A stretch of 7,603 bases of DNA from Nitrososphaerales archaeon TH5894 (lineage in GTDB: Archaea; Thermoproteota; Nitrososphaeria; Nitrososphaerales; Nitrososphaeraceae). A program made the translations under genes and the position numbers. This document shows positions 4,877 through 7,603 of the stretch, one piece after another. Positions within the stretch are counted from its first letter, which is position 1; each line of letters starts with the position of its first letter. Where the stretch lies: positions 1 to 7,603 of the forward strand of contig JAATVK010000019.1 in the NCBI GenBank assembly GCA_014523485.1, given 5' to 3'. A model generated the notes under the pieces. The model was not told the origin of the DNA and did not search any database. It saw nothing but the letters and a program-made list of their open reading frames with translations.

Positions 4877-5013
4877 ATCACTGAATAACTAGATAAATGG
4901 TAGAAGCGCTATTCTCTACAATAGTGAACGAACACAAAGGCGTTGAATGGCGTTAGATACCAATTCAAAAATTGACAGTGTTATAGAGAATTAGTATATA
5001 GTTATTCAGTGAT
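4877..5013. repeat. Long inverted-repeat unit B (137 bp)
   Basis: Perfect 15-bp terminal inverted repeats ATCACTGAATAACTA (4877-4891) and TAGTTATTCAGTGAT (4999-5013). A second pair lies inside: ATTCTCTA (4911-4918) with TAGAGAAT (4984-4991). The GC-richer centre carries a direct repeat GGCGTT at 4939 and 4949. No open frame of useful length occurs. Unit B begins one base after unit A ends. The size and perfect ends fit a non-autonomous transposon, but no flanking duplication is visible, so a structured RNA gene is also possible. Confidence 0.62.
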
Positions 5014-5101
5014 ACAATACAATGTACATTTCTCACAAATAAATTTTTGGGATTAATTCACTAAAAAGATTTTTATTTTTATTTTTCGCTTTTTGTAACT
5101 G

Positions 5102-5131
5102 TACCTGTAACAATATTGTTTTTTACAGGTA
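5102..5131. repeat. 9-bp hairpin with an inner palindrome
   Basis: TACCTGTAA (5102-5110) pairs with TTACAGGTA (5123-5131). A second, competing palindrome AACAATATTGTT (5109-5120) lies in the middle. A T-rich block precedes it on the plus strand. It could be a dimer-binding operator, a terminator-like hairpin of a lost gene, or chance. No gene lies close enough to assign it. Confidence 0.55.
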
Positions 5132-5609
5132 TATAAGAACTGCCAGAGATGTATATTGATAATATTGATAAAATTTTAGGTACTCATATGATTACTAGTA
5201 TTACACTTTAACAATTAACACATGTAATAATATTTTGAATTATTCAATATAATACAGAAATATAAATCTAAATTGGTAGTCATAACAGAAGGTTTATTTC
5301 TATTAGATTCACAAATAGGCAAGAGCGAGAATTTTAATGGGGCAAATAACTAAATCCATTCATGAGACTCTTATTGTCTTTTCTGAACTTAATCTACTAA
5401 ATTAAGTAAATTATAACATAGTAAAAAAAATTAGTCAACGACGAGTAATATTTTTTATTATGTTATTGTTAAGTATTTCAGAATAAATCTTAATGTATAA
5501 GGTTTTTTCAGCATAATATTATTAATAAAGATTAGCATATAAGACTACTATATTTTCTCTAATCTCAATATTCAAATTATTTATTACTACATATTTTTTA
5601 GAATTATAC

Positions 5610-5620
5610 AAATATATTAA
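5610..5620 (+). promoter_or_regulatory. TATA box for the cupredoxin gene
   Basis: AAATATATTAA is centred about 20-22 bases before the ATG at 5636, consistent with a leaderless archaeal mRNA. No ribosome-binding site is visible before the ATG. Confidence 0.45.
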
Positions 5621-5635
5621 AAGCTTTAATGACAT

Positions 5636-6022
5636 ATGCATAAGTTTATATGCTTTGGTCTATTTTTGATACTTTTATTAATATTATCATCAACTATTAA
5701 TTTTATTCACTATTCAAATGTATTTGCTCAAGAATCAGTATCAATTGCACCAGGTTCAGCTGACCCAAATAATGTCGAGACATTTGTTCCACCTCAAATC
5801 AGTTTATCATCCGGAAGTACAATTTCATGGACAAATGATGATTCAATAACGCACACTGTAACTGCTGAAGGAAATCCAGCAATAGCAAATGGTGAAGCAC
5901 CCTTTGACTCAGGCCTCATATCTCCAGGCTATACATGGGATAATACATTTGATTCACCAGGACAATTCGATTACCATTGTTTTATACACCCATTTATGAA
6001 CGGTAAAGTTATAATCAATTAA
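5636..6022 (+). CDS. Secreted plastocyanin-like copper protein (cupredoxin)
   Basis: The 128-residue protein has a signal peptide (residues 1-31, ending NVFA, cleavage before QES), then a single type-1 copper domain. Ligands are visible as H73 (SITHTVT), then C115, H118 and M121 in DYHCFIHPFMNG, the plastocyanin/amicyanin pattern with closely spaced C-X2-H-X2-M. The motif GSTISWTNDD before H73 and the SPGQFDYHC strand are typical. Such proteins carry single electrons on the outer face of the membrane; ammonia-oxidising archaea encode many and are thought to use them in place of cytochrome c. The mature size of about 97 residues is normal for a soluble form, with no C-terminal anchor. The gene is a single unit, convergent with dinB. 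Its redox partner cannot be told from this window. Confidence 0.93.
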   Translation: MHKFICFGLFLILLLILSSTINFIHYSNVFAQESVSIAPGSADPNNVETFVPPQISLSSGSTISWTNDDSITHTVTAEGNPAIANGEAPFDSGLISPGYTWDNTFDSPGQFDYHCFIHPFMNGKVIIN

Positions 6023-6028
6023 CATTCT

Positions 6029-6045
6029 TTGTTTTTTTTAAAAAT
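6029..6045. terminator. T-tract between convergent genes
   Basis: A run of eight T (6032-6039) begins about 10 bases after the cupredoxin stop, and the following A-run (6040-6044) reads as T on the minus strand, where it lies about 90 bases past the dinB stop. This fits archaeal T-rich termination, clearest for the cupredoxin gene. Confidence 0.5.
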
Positions 6046-6131
6046 TAAACTTTAATAGAGTGACTACTGAGATATTGAACAAAACAATATACTGTATTAT
6101 TTAAACCTAGTGGTAGTTTGATTATAATGGG

Positions 6132-7310
6132 CTAACAATAATCCAATAATGTCATTTGTTTGTATTCATTGTCTTTATTACTTTTTTCTATTGCTATTAA
6201 GTTTGATACTTTCAATCCTACTTTTCTTATGGGTAAAAATTTTTTAGTAATATTTCTCGAAGGAATGACCAAATTATTGTCTTCCAAATTAAATTTATCT
6301 AAAAGCTCTTCTATTAGGGATTCGATACTTTTTCTTTCGTATTGATATTTTATATAAGATTTTTCTCTAGTTTCAACACTAAAATCAGTTCTCATTAATT
6401 TTATTCCAACTGTTCTAAATTGATATTTATTGTTCTTTATCCTTTCATAAAGTTCATCAATCAACTCATACAAAGATTGCTTTATTATCTCTTTATCATA
6501 TGTTATAAATTCTAATGTAGATTCATTGCTTAAAGATATGTGATTTCTGCGTGGAAGCACTGGCTCATTATCTAAACCATTTGCAACTTGCCACATCCAT
6601 GTTCCTACCTTCTTTCCAAATCTTTCTATAAGTATTTGAACATCAGTATTTGATAGTTGACCTATAGTTTTGATATTCATTTGTTCTTTTAGAATATTTT
6701 GTGTTTTGATTCCTATTCCTGAAATTGCTTCAACATCTAACGGATTTAGAAAATTTTTCAATTCATTAAAATGTATTATAGTAAGACCATCAGGTTTTTG
6801 ATAATCAGATGCAATTTTTGCAACCGATTTTGTTGGTGCTATACCTATAGACGTTAGTAAGCCACCACATTTTTCTTTTATAGATTTTTTAATTTCTTGA
6901 GCATATTCACCTACCATTAAATCAGTAGTAGAAATTTTATTTGTACAGTCTAAATACGCTTCATCTATACTTGCTTGTTCAAAAATATCTGCATAATCTT
7001 CTAATATTTCCATAACCTCGTTTGATATCTTTTCATAGAATTTTTTGTCTACTGCATGTAATATTAAATTAGGACATAATTCTAATGCTTTGTATAAGGG
7101 CATTGCTGATTTTATCCCAAACTTTTTAGCCTCATAAGAACACGTTGTTACTGCACCTTTTGTAATATTATTACTGTCCTGAGGTGTCATAATAACCGCA
7201 TGAGGTTTTCCTTTTAACGATGGGTTTTTAATCTCTTCACAAGAAGAGTAAAATGAATTAATATCGACATGCAAAATTGTTTTGCCTCTCCACTGTTTTT
7301 TATTAGCCAT
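6132..7310 (-). CDS. dinB: DNA polymerase IV (Y-family, DinB/Dpo4 type)
   Basis: The 392-residue protein, normal for the family, copies damaged DNA with low fidelity. Palm and fingers: HVDINSFYSSCEE (14-26) gives metal ligand D16 and the probable steric gate Y21 (matching Dpo4 Y12); SYEAKKFGIKSAMP (58-71) holds the nucleotide-contact Tyr and Arg/Lys region; SIDEAYLD (114-121) gives catalytic D116 and E117; TSIGIAPTKSVAKIASDYQKP (153-173) is the conserved palm end. The thumb has the helix-hairpin-helix ISGIGIKTQ (196-204). The little finger spans about 255-370. The tail QMTLLDYC (385-392) resembles a PIP box (Q, L at +3, Y at +6) for the PCNA clamp, with Cys where a second aromatic is usual. 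GAAAGGTG with a 5-base spacer precedes the ATG. It converges with the cupredoxin gene. Confidence 0.96.
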   Translation of the reverse strand: MANKKQWRGKTILHVDINSFYSSCEEIKNPSLKGKPHAVIMTPQDSNNITKGAVTTCSYEAKKFGIKSAMPLYKALELCPNLILHAVDKKFYEKISNEVMEILEDYADIFEQASIDEAYLDCTNKISTTDLMVGEYAQEIKKSIKEKCGGLLTSIGIAPTKSVAKIASDYQKPDGLTIIHFNELKNFLNPLDVEAISGIGIKTQNILKEQMNIKTIGQLSNTDVQILIERFGKKVGTWMWQVANGLDNEPVLPRRNHISLSNESTLEFITYDKEIIKQSLYELIDELYERIKNNKYQFRTVGIKLMRTDFSVETREKSYIKYQYERKSIESLIEELLDKFNLEDNNLVIPSRNITKKFLPIRKVGLKVSNLIAIEKSNKDNEYKQMTLLDYC

Positions 7311-7315
7311 ATAGA

Positions 7316-7323
7316 CACCTTTC
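7316..7323 (-). promoter_or_regulatory. Shine-Dalgarno sequence of dinB
   Basis: Read on the minus strand, GAAAGGTG lies five bases before the ATG at 7310. Other genes in the window lack such a site and look leaderless, so dinB probably has a 5' leader. This site fixes its start. Confidence 0.6.
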
Positions 7324-7344
7324 TATTACTCAAATGATAGTATT

Positions 7345-7503
7345 AGATTAGGATTAAACTTTCATTTAGGCATATAAAATTTTTGTTCAAAAGATATAGT
7401 TATTACATATGCGAAAGTTATCAAAAATGGAATTGTACAATGGTTAATTCACAATAATTATGTGTTGATAATAAAATAAGATTAGGATTAGATCTTTCCA
7501 TTT
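7345..7503. repeat. Spaced direct repeat upstream of dinB
   Basis: AGATTAGGATTA occurs at 7345-7356 and 7479-7490. Each copy is followed by a similar tail, CTTTCATTT (7359-7367) and CTTTCCATTT (7494-7503). The copies are about 134 bases apart, between dinB and the divergent gene at the right edge. They may be paired binding sites or duplicated promoter DNA. Confidence 0.6.
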
Positions 7504-7520
7504 TATTATATTATCAAATT

Positions 7521-7534
7521 TATATTAATATAAA
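7521..7534 (+). promoter_or_regulatory. TATA box for the right-edge gene
   Basis: TATATTAATATAAA ends about 13 bases and is centred about 20-23 bases before the ATG at 7547, matching the spacing seen at other leaderless starts in this window. Confidence 0.4.
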
Positions 7535-7546
7535 TTTTGAACTACC

Positions 7547-7603
7547 ATGAAAATATTCATTTTAACATTTTACAATATTATTATTGTTATAGTGCACTTG
7601 TTA
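7547..7603 (+). CDS. Start of a secreted or membrane protein (3' partial)
   Basis: From ATG 7547 the frame stays open for 19 codons to the window end: MKIFILTFYNIIIVIVHLL. A Lys followed by a long hydrophobic run is what a signal peptide or first membrane helix looks like, and a TATA element sits at leaderless spacing. The gene is divergent from dinB across about 236 bases. Nothing can be said of its function. AT-rich DNA readily produces Ile/Phe-rich frames, so chance is not excluded. Confidence 0.5.
   Translation, partial: MKIFILTFYNIIIVIVHLL

Larger units (their letters stand above)
4336..5609. other. Long gene-free region rich in inverted repeats
   Basis: About 1.27 kb with no credible coding frame on either strand. 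It holds a perfect 10-bp palindrome ACCTATAGGT (4571-4580), a 13-bp tandem repeat (4689-4714), two adjacent long inverted-repeat units (4731-5013), a 9-bp hairpin (5102-5131), a 9-bp tandem repeat TATTGATAA (5154-5171) and a 7-bp hairpin ACTTAAT/ATTAAGT (5387-5407). Possible contents are decayed mobile elements, unannotated RNA genes, or both. Confidence 0.5.

Noticed and set aside
4900..4990. Short minus-strand frame LNWYLTPFNAFVFVHYCRE in unit B as a transposase remnant
   Set aside because: It is under 25 residues with no start and no recognisable transposase motif; not enough to claim.
6160..6345. 61-residue plus-strand frame
   Set aside because: It lies wholly inside dinB on the opposite strand and is Leu/Ser/Phe-rich, as antisense of a Lys/Glu-rich coding region is; a shadow frame.

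Overview
The window looks archaeal and most resembles a soil ammonia-oxidising Nitrososphaeria (Thaumarchaeota), perhaps Nitrosocosmicus-like. Supporting signs are a tRNA gene whose introns have bulge-helix-bulge splice sites, AT-rich TATA-type promoter elements about 22-31 bases upstream of several start codons (suggesting leaderless mRNAs), a secreted cupredoxin, a LEA14-like membrane protein, a CheY-like regulator and a Y-family polymerase ending in a PCNA-binding-type tail. The lineage is inferred from gene content and low GC; no marker gene proves it.

Layout. At the left edge is the 3' part of a membrane protein gene whose visible start is four 24-bp tandem repeats, followed by one transmembrane helix and an external LEA14-like domain. 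Next is a tRNA-Gly(UCC) gene that can only be folded by removing two introns (20 and 27 nt). A gene-poor stretch then carries a possible tiny minus-strand ORF overlapping a 13-bp stem-loop, a small secreted helical protein, a frame fragment that looks like a gene remnant, and a minus-strand secreted mini-protein with a CX3C-X6-CX3C tail. A divergent pair around 3.2 kb (unknown 87-residue ORF on minus, secreted beta-rich protein on plus) shares a near-palindromic TATA region. A single-domain response regulator follows.

From 4336 to 5635 I find no convincing gene. This stretch holds two back-to-back long inverted-repeat units (4731-4875 and 4877-5013, one base apart), a 13-bp tandem repeat that shares a motif with their ends, and a 9-bp hairpin at 5102-5131. 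A type-1 copper protein gene and a convergent dinB (DNA polymerase IV) gene follow. A plus-strand gene beginning with a hydrophobic leader runs off the right edge.

No operon is visible: almost every gene is a single unit with its own promoter and AT-rich flanks. Four complete genes plus the right-edge fragment have apparent signal peptides, so the region is rich in exported small proteins. No defence, CRISPR or intact mobile element was found; the paired inverted-repeat units are the best candidate for something undescribed.
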